Shown here one piece after another: positions 41,412-50,049 of a stretch of 64,000 bases of DNA; within the stretch, counting starts at the first letter, position 1, and the number at the start of each line of letters is the position of its first letter. Position numbers and translations under genes: made by a program. Origin of the DNA: CAZNOG01 sp964574635 (GTDB lineage Bacteria; Bacteroidota; Bacteroidia; Flavobacteriales_D; Cryomorphaceae); NCBI GenBank assembly GCA_964574635.1, contig CAZNOG010000002.1, forward strand, positions 62,001-126,000, in the 5' to 3' direction. The notes under the pieces are model-generated. The model was not told where the DNA came from. It saw only the letters and a program-made list of their open reading frames with translations, and did no database searches.

Positions 41412-43337
41412 ATGCCTTCGAGGAATTCAAGAAAACTCCCTGGAGAACACACACCTGACAGCAAATGGGAAATACCGCAGGACTTTCCTGAGCAGAATCC
41501 CAACCCCATACTTCGATACAATCAAAATCTGGACTTGGCCTACGCCAATGCCGCTGCGCGAAACTTGATCGAGTCCTGCGATTTCAAGTCGCGGCACCAT
41601 CTGATCGAACAAGAACTGAGCAAGGTTTTCGCATCGTCTAAACCAACGCGCATCAGCCACGCCATCGACGATCGGACTTTCGCCTTTCACTTCCTGAAAT
41701 CTCCCGAGACGGACTACGTCAACGTGTTTTTGCACGACATCTCCGAAGAAATCCAGATGCGGAGATACTTTCAGGTATTGAGCCAGTTTTCCGCCGCGCT
41801 GTTGAGCGGTCGGTCGGATCAGGAAGTCGGACGCATCCTCGCCCGCGAGGTCATACACCGCTTGGGCTACGTGGATGCCATGATTTACCTGTACGACGAA
41901 TCCCGGGAAATGCTGCTCCCCGTGGCGGGTCACGGGCCGGATCAGCCCCGAAACCTCGACGTATCGCCGGGAAGGGAGATTCCGTTGGGGCAAGGTATCG
42001 TCGGGACCGCGGCCCGGAAAAAAGAAACCGTCATTTCCAACGATTTGGAATCCGACCCCCGGTACTTAGTGGACGACGGCAACCGCGCTTCCGAGATATC
42101 CGTGCCCATTCTGAACGGCGACGAATTGCTGGGCGTGATCGATTCCGAGCACCCCGAGAAAAATCATTTCACCGACACGGATCGAAGGATCTTGGAAGCG
42201 GTGGCCAATCTGGCGACGACGAGATTGTTGGAAATCCGAGCGGACAAGCGCCGACGCAAAACGCAGTTGCAGTTCGAAACCTTCGTGCAAAACGCATTCG
42301 GCGGGCTGTATATCCTCAAAGACGAGAAATTCACCTTCGTCAATGAGCCGATGTGCGAGATATTGGGATACACCAAGGAAGAACTCACCGATCCGAATTT
42401 CAACGCCGGCGACTTGATGACCGACTTCAATCGGGATTTCCGAAGGGTGGTGCTGGACAGGCGACGGGGTGACCATTCCCGGAAATCCTACCAGATGAAA
42501 ATCCGTACCAAAACCGGCGAATCCAAATACCTCGCGATCAATACGAGCGTATTGTCGGACGACGACGGGATGCACACGTACGGCATCGCACTCGACATCA
42601 CCGAATGGGTACACGACAAGAAGCGACTGGAAGAGCTCTACAACGCGCTGGAAAGCCGAAACGAAGAATTAAACGACTTCGTGGACCTTGCATCCCACAA
42701 CCTCCGCGCACCGGTGACCAACCTCGAGGGGCTCCTCGAATTTTACAATTACGAAGACCCCGGCGATCCCATCAACCTTCAGTTGATCACCGATTTCCGG
42801 AATTCCGTCGCCAAGATGCACCTCATTCTGGAAGAGATGCACACGGTGCTCAATGTAAAGTCGACCGGCTTGTTCAAATTCGGCACAGTCGATCTGGACA
42901 AGAGTTTGATGACGGTGAAGAAGATGCTCCAAAATCAAATCGAATCCTCGGGCATCGACATCGAAACCGATTTTACCGTGCAGAAATTTCGATACGTGGA
43001 AGGTCATGTGCGGAACATCCTGATGAACATGATCAGCAACGCAATCAAATTCAAGCACCCGGATCGAAATGCCAACCTGAAAATCAGCACGGAAAAAACG
43101 AATAAGGGAGTGCGACTCTACTTCAAGGACAACGGACTGGGGTTGAACTCCGAGCAAGTGGGAAACAAGATTTACAAATTGTACGCCCGGTTTCACCCTG
43201 AAACCGACGGCCGGGGCATCGGCTTGTATTTGGTGAAAAAGCAACTCGAACTTCTGGAAGGCGACATTCGATTTCGCTCCGAACAGGGCAAGGGCGCAAC
43301 GTTCATCGTGGAGCTCAAGGCCGAAGTAAGCGCATGA
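41412..43337 (+). CDS. Soluble PAS-GAF-PAS sensor histidine kinase
   Basis: The 641-residue protein has no transmembrane helix. Domains in order: PAS-like (about 25-125, NPNPILRYNQNLDLAYANAAA), GAF (about 140-290, with IVGTAARKKETVISNDLESD), PAS (about 300-420, GGLYILKDEKFTFVNEPMCEILGYT), HisKA with phospho-acceptor His429 in LASHNLRAPVTNLEG, and HATPase (N box NMISNAIKF, G boxes DNGLGLN and GRGIGLYLV). It senses a cytoplasmic signal. It has no adjacent response regulator; the output partner is unknown. Start 41412 is chosen, with 41319 possible. Confidence 0.93.
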   Translation: MPSRNSRKLPGEHTPDSKWEIPQDFPEQNPNPILRYNQNLDLAYANAAARNLIESCDFKSRHHLIEQELSKVFASSKPTRISHAIDDRTFAFHFLKSPETDYVNVFLHDISEEIQMRRYFQVLSQFSAALLSGRSDQEVGRILAREVIHRLGYVDAMIYLYDESREMLLPVAGHGPDQPRNLDVSPGREIPLGQGIVGTAARKKETVISNDLESDPRYLVDDGNRASEISVPILNGDELLGVIDSEHPEKNHFTDTDRRILEAVANLATTRLLEIRADKRRRKTQLQFETFVQNAFGGLYILKDEKFTFVNEPMCEILGYTKEELTDPNFNAGDLMTDFNRDFRRVVLDRRRGDHSRKSYQMKIRTKTGESKYLAINTSVLSDDDGMHTYGIALDITEWVHDKKRLEELYNALESRNEELNDFVDLASHNLRAPVTNLEGLLEFYNYEDPGDPINLQLITDFRNSVAKMHLILEEMHTVLNVKSTGLFKFGTVDLDKSLMTVKKMLQNQIESSGIDIETDFTVQKFRYVEGHVRNILMNMISNAIKFKHPDRNANLKISTEKTNKGVRLYFKDNGLGLNSEQVGNKIYKLYARFHPETDGRGIGLYLVKKQLELLEGDIRFRSEQGKGATFIVELKAEVSA

Positions 43338-43405
43338 GAATAAGGCAAACCACCGTACGCCGCGGTTGAACACGGCGCTTCACATCAAAGGACAGGAACC
43401 ACCGC

Positions 43406-44086
43406 ATGGCCGTTTACGCGCTCGACGAATACCACATGGCCTTTCCCGACCCGGAATTGGCGGATGAAAACGGATTGATTGCCGTTGGCGGCCGAATCAG
43501 CGAAGACTGGCTGTTGCTGGCTTACGAATCGGGAATTTTTCCCTGGTCCGCACCCGACGAACCCCTGCTGTGGTGGAGCCCCGATCCTCGCTGCGTTTTA
43601 TTGCCCGACGAAGTGCGGGTGCACAAGAGCATGGGCAGCGTGTTGAACCGCCCCGACTGGACTTTCCGAATGGATACGGCCTTCGACGAAGTGGTGGAAC
43701 AATGCTCGGCGGTCGGCACGCGCAAAGGCAATACGTGGATCGATCCGCAGTTGAAATCCGCCTACGGGGGATTGCACCGCGCGGGAGTGGGCCACAGCGC
43801 CGAAGTGTGGTGCGAAGGCCATTTGATCGGTGGACTTTTCGGGGTGAGTTTAGGGGCGGCGTTCTTCGGCGAGAGCATGTTTTCCTTGGAAGACAATGCA
43901 TCCAAGTACGCGTTGATTCATTTCTGCCGGTGGTTGTCCTTGCGGGATTTCCACTTCGTGGATTGCCAGATCCCCTCCCCTCACCTGCACCGAATGGGCG
44001 CGAAGGACATTCCGCGTTCCGAATTTTTGGATCTGCTGCATTCTGCTTTGGTAGAAGACACCTTCCTCGGCATGTGGAAACCTTGA
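43406..44086 (+). CDS. aat: Leucyl/phenylalanyl-tRNA-protein transferase
   Basis: Aat adds Leu or Phe to proteins with N-terminal Lys or Arg, marking them for ClpS/ClpAP degradation. The 226-residue product contains FPDPELADENGLIAVGG, ESGIFPWS, LLWWSPDPRCVL, GNTWIDPQLKSAYGGLH, GGLFGVSLGAAFFGESMFS and VDCQIPSPHLHRMGA, the full signature set. Length is normal. It follows the histidine kinase on the same strand at 68 bp. Confidence 0.96.
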   Translation: MAVYALDEYHMAFPDPELADENGLIAVGGRISEDWLLLAYESGIFPWSAPDEPLLWWSPDPRCVLLPDEVRVHKSMGSVLNRPDWTFRMDTAFDEVVEQCSAVGTRKGNTWIDPQLKSAYGGLHRAGVGHSAEVWCEGHLIGGLFGVSLGAAFFGESMFSLEDNASKYALIHFCRWLSLRDFHFVDCQIPSPHLHRMGAKDIPRSEFLDLLHSALVEDTFLGMWKP

Positions 44087-44134
44087 GTAAGCCGGTATGC
44101 GAATACGGCGCCCTCCCCGGTGGTTCATTCCCCC

Positions 44135-44142
44135 TATCTTTG
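44135..44142 (+). promoter_or_regulatory. TATCTTTG promoter element for the Nudix gene
   Basis: Perfect TAnnTTTG box ending 4 nt before the GTG start at 44147, implying a leaderless or nearly leaderless transcript. Confidence 0.6.
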
Positions 44143-44146
44143 CAGC

Positions 44147-44785
44147 GTGACACGCGAAAAATTGAAATTGAAACAGGCACTGAGCGGCCCTCTTCCCGGG
44201 TGGGAAGCCCAGCGCAAAATGATCAACTTCAGCCGGCCGAGAGCCGAAGACGTCGAAACAATCGATCCGGGAGCCAACATAGGCGCCGTACTCATTTTGA
44301 TCTACCCCAAAGACGGAGAAGATCACGTGGTGCTCATCTTGAGAAACACTTACGACGGCGTGCACAGCGGCCAAGTCGGATTGCCCGGCGGGAAGGTCGA
44401 AAAATCCGATCGGGACTTGATGGCAACCGCCTTGCGCGAGGCGCATGAAGAGGTGGGCATCCTTCCCGCCGAGGTGGAAATTTTGGGCGGTCTGAGCCCG
44501 GTGTACATTCCGCCGAGTCGGTTTTTGGTGTATCCCTATGTGGGAATTTCCGAAAAGCGCCCCGATTTTCAGAGGGATCCCACCGAAGTGGCCAAAATCA
44601 TCGAAGCCCCGGTCGAGAAGTTTTTGGATCCCGCCTATCGCAAGGAAAAGACCATTTTCGTCAATTCGGAAAGCACGGAATTGGCCATCAAATACTTCGA
44701 TATTCAAGACCAAGTGGTGTGGGGCGCCACCGCCATGATCATGAGCGAATTTTCAGAGATCGTCAAAAACACCCGCGGGCTGTAA
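44147..44785 (+). CDS. CoA pyrophosphatase-type Nudix hydrolase
   Basis: The 212-residue protein has the Nudix box GGKVEKSDRDLMATALREAHEEVG and an adjacent upstream VHSGQVGLPGG, the NudL/CoAse signature (split motif). The enzyme splits CoA or acyl-CoA to 3',5'-ADP and phosphopantetheine. The GTG at 44147 is preferred because the promoter box sits just before it; an upstream GTG at 44120 lies before the promoter. Its last codons form one arm of the following terminator hairpin. Neighbouring coaBC (4 kb away) makes CoA, but no operon link exists. Confidence 0.92.
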   Translation: MTREKLKLKQALSGPLPGWEAQRKMINFSRPRAEDVETIDPGANIGAVLILIYPKDGEDHVVLILRNTYDGVHSGQVGLPGGKVEKSDRDLMATALREAHEEVGILPAEVEILGGLSPVYIPPSRFLVYPYVGISEKRPDFQRDPTEVAKIIEAPVEKFLDPAYRKEKTIFVNSESTELAIKYFDIQDQVVWGATAMIMSEFSEIVKNTRGL

Positions 44786-44799
44786 CATACAGCCCGCGG
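44773..44799. terminator. Shared terminator between Nudix gene and fabI
   Basis: CCGCGGGCTGTA and TACAGCCCGCGG form a perfect 12-bp stem over a 3-nt loop between convergent genes. On the minus strand it is followed by GTGTTTTTG; on the plus strand by AAAGAAG. It overlaps the last Nudix codons. Confidence 0.75.
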
Positions 44800-44826
44800 A
44801 AAGAAGAAAATCGCACGTTCGGGCGA

Positions 44827-45639
44827 TCAACTGAATTTGGATATCACCTCTTGAGACACGCCGGTATAACTGAACCCTCCGTCGTGGAACAAGTTCTGCA
44901 TGGTGACGAAGCGAGTGTAGTCGCTGAACAAAGACAAGCAATACTTGGCGCATGCCTCGGCGTCGGCGTTGCCCAAAGGACTCATGGCGTCGGCGTAGCT
45001 CATGAACTCATCGAATCCTTTTACGCCGCTTCCCGCCGTGGTCATGGTCGGTGATTGGGAAATGGTGTTTACCCTCACTTTTTTCTTGATGCCGTAGTGG
45101 TATCCGAATCCGCGGGCGATGCTTTCCAGCAAAGCTTTGGCGTCGGCCATGTCGTTGTAATCGGGAAAAACGCGTTGGGCGGCGATGTAGGTCAGCGCCA
45201 CCACCGAACCCCATTCGTTGATCGCGTCCCGCTCATAAGCCGCGTTGAGCAAGCGGTGAAGGCTGAGCGCGGAAACGTCCAAGGTCTTGTGAAAGAAGTC
45301 GTAGCTCGGTGAGGTGTACTCCTTCCCTTTCCGCACGTTGGGCGACATGCCGATGGAGTGGAGGATGAAATCCACCGGGCCACCCAGTTTTTCCATGGCC
45401 ATGTCGAAAAGTTTGCCCAAATCTTCGTCGTTGGTGGCGTCGGCGGGGATCACCGGTGCGTTGCCGCACTTTTTCGCAAGTTCGTTGATCTCTCCCATTC
45501 TCATGGCGATGGGCGCGTTGGTGAGAACGATGGAGGCACCTTCGGCGTATGCGCCCTCAGCTACTTTCCACGCGATGGACATGTCGTTGAGCGCTCCGAA
45601 AATAATTCCCTTTTTACCTTTCAATAAATCGTGGGCCAT
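44827..45639 (-). CDS. fabI: Enoyl-[acyl-carrier-protein] reductase FabI
   Basis: NADH-dependent enzyme that completes each fatty-acid elongation cycle. The 270-residue SDR protein has GIIFGALNDMSIAWKVAEG at the cofactor site, ILHSIGMSPN, the catalytic Tyr/Lys pair in YIAAQRVFPDYNDMADAKALLE (split), and INTISQSPTMTTAGSG-like sequence. Length is standard. A TATATTTG promoter lies 26 nt upstream, so it is transcribed separately from recN. Confidence 0.96.
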   Translation of the reverse strand: MAHDLLKGKKGIIFGALNDMSIAWKVAEGAYAEGASIVLTNAPIAMRMGEINELAKKCGNAPVIPADATNDEDLGKLFDMAMEKLGGPVDFILHSIGMSPNVRKGKEYTSPSYDFFHKTLDVSALSLHRLLNAAYERDAINEWGSVVALTYIAAQRVFPDYNDMADAKALLESIARGFGYHYGIKKKVRVNTISQSPTMTTAGSGVKGFDEFMSYADAMSPLGNADAEACAKYCLSLFSDYTRFVTMQNLFHDGGFSYTGVSQEVISKFS

Positions 45640-45665
45640 GTTTTAGTTTTTTGATGATGTTGCGA

Positions 45666-45673
45666 CAAATATA
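45666..45673 (-). promoter_or_regulatory. TATATTTG promoter element for fabI
   Basis: Perfect TAnnTTTG box on the minus strand, 26 nt before the fabI ATG, in the 60-bp gap after recN. Confidence 0.55.
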
Positions 45674-45699
45674 GAAAATAGCCTCGCCCGGATTCCGCT

Positions 45700-47355
45700 T
45701 CAATTTTCGCGCAGCAATTCCCGCGCGTTGTTCATGGCGGTGGGTGTCGTTCGGGCTCCGCTGAGCATTTGTGCGATTTCCAAAATCCGTTGGTCCGCGT
45801 CAAGTCGGTCGATTCGCGTTTGGGCCACGCCGTTTTCTTCGGTTTTGTACACCTTGAAGTGGGTGCGGCCTTTGGCGGCGATTTGAGGGAGGTGCGTGAT
45901 GCTCAACACCTGTCTGTTTTCGCCCATCTCGCGCATCAGAAGTCCCATGGCGTTGGCGACTTCCCCCGATACTCCGGTGTCGATTTCATCGAGTACGATC
46001 GTCGCGGCTGATGTACCCGAGGCGGCCTTTTTGATGGCGAGCATGAGTCTAGACAGCTCCCCTCCCGAAGCGACGCGCTTCAACGGTTGTGGTTGATGAC
46101 CCTTGTTGGAGGAGAAGAGCATTTCCACGACGTCCGCTCCCCGGGGGCCGGGCTTGTCGAGTGCCAAGATTTCCACTTCGAATCGCGCGGATTCCATGTT
46201 CAACCGCCTCAAAGTTTCGGTAATGGCGGCGGCGAAATCCTTCAGTACACTCTTTCGCCTTTTGGTCAATCCCGCGGCTTTTTCAGCTATTTCCTTCTCG
46301 ATTTTCGCCAGTTGTGCGCCGAGGGACTCGACTTTGGCTTCGAGCTCTTCGGTGCCGGCCACTCGGCCCTGCAGTTCATCGCGAAGCCGTCGAAGTCCTT
46401 CCGCCCCGACGACGTTGTGCTTGCGCTCGAGGTTGAAAATGGCCGCGCGCTTTTCGTCCAGATCCGCCAATCGCTTGGGATCGACTTGCACGTCTTCCAC
46501 GTGCGATTCCATCTCCCTCACCACTTCCCGAATTTCGATGGCCGCGCTCTCCAGTCTCTGCTTCCATTCCGAATACGTTTTGGACCAGTCGGCCAGGTCC
46601 GTCACCGCGTCCACGGCGGCGTCCAACCCCACCGCCGCGGCTTTGTCGTCGGTATCGAGCATTGCGATGGCCGCGTGGAGTTTTCGCGCGATTTCCTCCG
46701 CGTGAGCCAGCTTGTTGTACTCGTCTTCAATTTCGGCTTCGTCGTATTCGTCGAGGTTGGCGCCGTGGAGCTCACCGAGCTGGAAATTCAGGAAATCCCG
46801 TTCTCCCCTGGACTTGGCCAGTGCTTGCTCCGTTTCTTTCAAATCACGAGCCGCGCGGGTTCCTTCGGCGTAGATTTCCCGGTAATCGGCGAGTTCTTCC
46901 TTCAAGTCCGCAAACCCATCGATAATGCGCAGTTGAAAATCGGGTTCGTTGATCTGTATGGTCGTGTGCTGGGAATGCAAATCGACCAGGGCCATGCCCA
47001 ATTCCCGCATGACCTTCAGACTGACGGGAGTATCGTTGATGAAGGCTCGGCTTTTACCGGTTTCGGTGATCTCCCGGCGGAAGCGGGTCGCGGGCTCGTA
47101 GTCCACGTCCAGGTCTTCCAATCGTTTCATCCAAGGGTTTTCTTCCAGCGCAAACGTGCCCTCTACGATGCATTTCTTGCTCCCCTTGGCCACGGCTTTC
47201 ACGTCGCTACGGTCGCCGAGGATCAGACCCAGCGCGCCGAGGATGATGGATTTGCCGCTGCCGGTTTCTCCCGTGAGGATATTCAAGCCCCTTTCGAAGC
47301 TGATTTCCAATTGGTCGATCAACGCGTAATTCCGTATGGAAAGGTGTTGGAGCAT
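45700..47355 (-). CDS. recN: DNA repair protein RecN
   Basis: SMC-like ATPase used in double-strand break repair. The 551-residue protein starts MLQHLSIRNYALIDQLEI, has Walker A GETGSGKS at about 29-36, long coiled coils (about 150-360) and Walker B/signature RVASGGELSRLMLAIK with TIVLDEIDTGVSG. The ATG at 47355 is preceded by a TATCTTTG box with only 5 nt between, so the mRNA is probably leaderless. It follows porD in the conserved Bacteroidota order but with its own promoter. Confidence 0.96.
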   Translation of the reverse strand: MLQHLSIRNYALIDQLEISFERGLNILTGETGSGKSIILGALGLILGDRSDVKAVAKGSKKCIVEGTFALEENPWMKRLEDLDVDYEPATRFRREITETGKSRAFINDTPVSLKVMRELGMALVDLHSQHTTIQINEPDFQLRIIDGFADLKEELADYREIYAEGTRAARDLKETEQALAKSRGERDFLNFQLGELHGANLDEYDEAEIEDEYNKLAHAEEIARKLHAAIAMLDTDDKAAAVGLDAAVDAVTDLADWSKTYSEWKQRLESAAIEIREVVREMESHVEDVQVDPKRLADLDEKRAAIFNLERKHNVVGAEGLRRLRDELQGRVAGTEELEAKVESLGAQLAKIEKEIAEKAAGLTKRRKSVLKDFAAAITETLRRLNMESARFEVEILALDKPGPRGADVVEMLFSSNKGHQPQPLKRVASGGELSRLMLAIKKAASGTSAATIVLDEIDTGVSGEVANAMGLLMREMGENRQVLSITHLPQIAAKGRTHFKVYKTEENGVAQTRIDRLDADQRILEIAQMLSGARTTPTAMNNARELLREN

Positions 47356-47360
47356 GCGTC

Positions 47361-47368
47361 CAAAGATA
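47361..47368 (-). promoter_or_regulatory. TATCTTTG promoter element for recN
   Basis: Perfect TAnnTTTG box on the minus strand ending 5 nt before the recN ATG. Confidence 0.6.
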
Positions 47369-47450
47369 AGAGTAGAGAAGGATTTGTAAACGGAGAATCG
47401 ACTTTTGTCGAAGGCACGCCGAAAGTCGTGCAGGTGGCGGTTTTTATGAT

Positions 47451-47506
47451 TTGTGGGTGTAACTCGATGAGGGAAGTCACACCCACAAAAACCCAAAAAC
47501 ACACCC
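47451..47506. repeat. Interspersed repeat copy 9, as an inverted pair
   Basis: TTGTGGGTGT (47451-47460) and ACACCCACAA (47479-47488) are perfect inverted copies of the core around an 18-nt loop. The minus-strand copy is full length (GTTTTTGGG then TTTTTGTGGGTGTG); the plus-strand copy is only the core. It lies in the 203-bp gap between porD and recN and could fold as a 10-bp hairpin. Confidence 0.75.
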
Positions 47507-47558
47507 GTCCGCAAATCCCCGAAGAAGGGCGTTGGGGCGGTGCAGTGCCGAAAGGGAC

Positions 47559-48464
47559 TTACTTCCCTTTTTGGATCTTTTCGTACACCGACAGGTTTCC
47601 GGGGTCTACTTGGGAGAGCAACTCGTAGAGTTGGTTTCGCATGGGCGGATCGGCGGGCGTGAAGATGTTTACGATCTCATCGCTTTTCGCGAGGAAAAAC
47701 AGCTGGGTGACGTACGCCATGGGCTTGACGCGGTGAATTTGGGTGAAATCCTGCAAGGAGTTGAGGATGTTTTGCCGACCCACATCGGTCTTTTCGCTCA
47801 TGAAATCCAGGCCTTTGCGGTGGTACATGTAGAGGCATTGCCGCATGGGCTTGAAGGTGCGGTGAAGAATGTCTTCGACCAGCCAGTACCGGTTTTTGTC
47901 GCCTTCGAACGCCTTCCACCCTTCGGCCGTACTCGATTGGGCCGATTGCACGATGCGCTGCGCTTGGTTGTAATAGGGCGTGCCGCCTTCCAGGGCGAAG
48001 GTGTCGTAATCGTAGCCGATGATCATGTATGCATAAAAAGCCAACACCGAGATGAGGTTGTTGTCGAACCGGTCGGGGTTGAAATTCCACTGCGTATTGG
48101 GAGTGTACTCGAAGGTGACGTTGAGGTCGCGTACGCGGAGCACCGGGCTGTTGTAGTCGGTGTTGAAGATGGGTCTGGAGCTGATGATTTGCAGCTCCGC
48201 GCCGTAGACGTTGCTTCCGGCGGTGGCCTGATTGATCTGGAGGATGATGCTGCATTCGATGCGTTCCTCGACGGTGAAGCGGTCGTCGGTCCACTTGCGG
48301 TTGTTCATGAAGTCGTAGATATCCGACTCCAATTGCTCGAAAATGGATGGGTTCACCCCTTGGATCTGCGGGGTGATGACGTCCACTTGGCAATTCAGTT
48401 CCTGCGCCCAGGCGGTGATGCCGCAGAAGGCGGCGAAGAGGAAGGCGATAAAGGTTTTTCTCAT
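47559..48464 (-). CDS. porD: DUF4835 family protein, type IX secretion component PorD
   Basis: The 301-residue protein has a signal peptide (1-20, ending TAWAQ) followed by ELNCQVDVITPQIQGVNPSIFEQLESDIYDFMNNRKW, the start of DUF4835 (split motif), and family features FNTDYNSPVLRV and LISVLAFYAYMIIGYDYDTF. DUF4835 members are named PorD in the type IX secretion literature; the exact role is not settled. The ATG overlaps the coaBC stop as ATGA, and the bamD-rpoZ-coaBC-porD order is conserved in the phylum. Confidence 0.9.
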   Translation of the reverse strand: MRKTFIAFLFAAFCGITAWAQELNCQVDVITPQIQGVNPSIFEQLESDIYDFMNNRKWTDDRFTVEERIECSIILQINQATAGSNVYGAELQIISSRPIFNTDYNSPVLRVRDLNVTFEYTPNTQWNFNPDRFDNNLISVLAFYAYMIIGYDYDTFALEGGTPYYNQAQRIVQSAQSSTAEGWKAFEGDKNRYWLVEDILHRTFKPMRQCLYMYHRKGLDFMSEKTDVGRQNILNSLQDFTQIHRVKPMAYVTQLFFLAKSDEIVNIFTPADPPMRNQLYELLSQVDPGNLSVYEKIQKGK

Positions 48465-49681
48465 TTCGGCTGGTTGTCGAGGAAGTTTTCGAGGACGAAG
48501 GTCCAAATGTCCCGGGCGACCTCCACTTTTGGCTTCAACTGCAAATCACGCGATTTATTGCGGGAAATCAAGGTGACGCGGTTGGTGTCGTGGCCGAAAC
48601 CGGCGCCTTCGTGGCGCATGGAGTTGAGCACGATGAGGTCGCAATTTTTCGCTTTGAGTTTTCCCTTGGCGTTTTCGAGTTCGTTGTCGGTTTCCAGAGC
48701 GAATCCCACGGTAATCTGGCCCTCGGATTTGATCTCGCCCAGGGTTTTCAAAATGTCTTTGGTCGGTTCGAGTTCGATGGTCATGGACGCATCGGACTTC
48801 TTGATTTTGGAATCGGCGCTGACCTTTGGGCGGTAGTCGGCCACGGCGGCGGCCAACACGGCGATGTCGGTTTCGGCGAAAACCTCGAGGGAGGCCTCGT
48901 ACATATCCTGTGCCGAGCGGACGGATACGGTGTGCACGTCTTTGGGCGGCTCCAAGGGCGAGGGACCTGAAATGAGGGTAACCTGCGCTCCGAGCCGAGC
49001 CGCGGCCTCCGCCAGTGCGTATCCCATTTTCCCGGTACTTCGGTTTCCGATGTACCGCACCGGATCGATGTCTTCTTGGGTGGGGCCTGCGGTGACCAGT
49101 ACTTTCTTGTCGCGCAGAGGGGCGTTTTTGGCCAGATGATCCTCAATGAATTTGGCGATGTGTTCCGGCTCGGCCATTCGGCCTTTTCCCACGAGTCCGC
49201 TGGCGAGTTCACCCGACTCGCTCGGTATTTCGATGTTTCCCCTTTCCCGCAATTTGGCGATGTTTTCTTCCGTGGATACGTGGGCGATCATGTCCAAATC
49301 CATCGCCGGCGCGAAGTACACGGGGCAGGGTGCGCTGAGGTAGGTCGTCAGAAGCAGATTGTCGGATTGGCCGCCGGCCATTTTGGCCAAGGTGTGCGCC
49401 GTGGCCGGGGCGATGACCATGAAATCCGCCCATTGGCCGAGTTCCACGTGGTTGTGCCACATGCCTTCTTCCTTCGGCTCGCGCACCAGCAATCCCGCAA
49501 CGGGGTTTCCGCTGAGGGTGCCCAAGGTAAGAGGAGTGACGAATTCGGCCGCGAAGGGAGTGATAATCACGCGCACTTCGGCGCCTTGCTTCACGAATTC
49601 CCGAACCAGAAAGGCCGATTTATAGGCGGCGATGCTGCCCGAAACGCCCAACAATATCCGCTTGCCCCTGAGTAATGACAT
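48461..49681 (-). CDS. coaBC: Bifunctional phosphopantothenoylcysteine decarboxylase / phosphopantothenate-cysteine ligase
   Basis: Catalyses two consecutive steps from phosphopantothenate to phosphopantetheine in CoA synthesis. The 406-residue protein has the flavoprotein CoaC half (LGVSGSIAAYKS, catalytic His in WHNHVELGQWAD, PAMDLDM) and the CoaB half from about residue 190 (VTAGPTQEDIDPVRYIGNRSTGKMG, ISGPS, AAVADYRP). Its start follows rpoZ by 12 bp and its stop overlaps porD, so it sits in a single operon. Confidence 0.97.
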   Translation of the reverse strand: MSLLRGKRILLGVSGSIAAYKSAFLVREFVKQGAEVRVIITPFAAEFVTPLTLGTLSGNPVAGLLVREPKEEGMWHNHVELGQWADFMVIAPATAHTLAKMAGGQSDNLLLTTYLSAPCPVYFAPAMDLDMIAHVSTEENIAKLRERGNIEIPSESGELASGLVGKGRMAEPEHIAKFIEDHLAKNAPLRDKKVLVTAGPTQEDIDPVRYIGNRSTGKMGYALAEAAARLGAQVTLISGPSPLEPPKDVHTVSVRSAQDMYEASLEVFAETDIAVLAAAVADYRPKVSADSKIKKSDASMTIELEPTKDILKTLGEIKSEGQITVGFALETDNELENAKGKLKAKNCDLIVLNSMRHEGAGFGHDTNRVTLISRNKSRDLQLKPKVEVARDIWTFVLENFLDNQPK

Positions 49682-49693
49682 GGGGAGCGAAGA

Positions 49694-50038
49694 TTAAGAA
49701 AGCGGCTCGTTGTTGCTTTCGGTGGATTCCACTTGACGGAAGTAGATCTCGTCGTTGAGCAACTCTTCGATGGCGATGCTGTGAGGTTTGGGCAGCCTCT
49801 CGTACATTTTTGAAATCTCGATTTGCTCGCGGTTTTCAAAAACCTCTTCCAGCGTGTCCTGGGTGGTGGCGAACTCTTCGAGTTTGCTGTGCAATTCGGC
49901 TTTCATTTCCGCCTGAATCTGGTTGGCGCGCTTGGCCATGATCACGATGGATCGGTAAATGTTGTCGGTGCTTTTCTCCAGATCGCGGATTTCGCGGGTA
50001 ATCGTGGTCCTCGCGGCGGAGGTATTCTTGAAACTCAT
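49694..50038 (-). CDS. rpoZ: DNA-directed RNA polymerase subunit omega (Bacteroidota type)
   Basis: The 114-residue protein has TDNIYRSIVIMAKRANQIQ, the omega/Rpb6 conserved region 1, and a helical C-terminal part ending IAIEELLNDEIYFRQ. Bacteroidota omega is longer than the E. coli form, and its place between bamD and coaBC is conserved. It stabilises the beta' subunit of RNA polymerase. Spacing is 11 bp to bamD and 12 bp to coaBC. Confidence 0.93.
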   Translation of the reverse strand: MSFKNTSAARTTITREIRDLEKSTDNIYRSIVIMAKRANQIQAEMKAELHSKLEEFATTQDTLEEVFENREQIEISKMYERLPKPHSIAIEELLNDEIYFRQVESTESNNEPLS

Positions 50039-50049
50039 GGTCGGTCTGT

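Noticed and set aside
46087..47628. 513-codon open frame on the plus strand
   Set aside because: Antisense to recN, whose Walker motifs prove the minus strand is coding.
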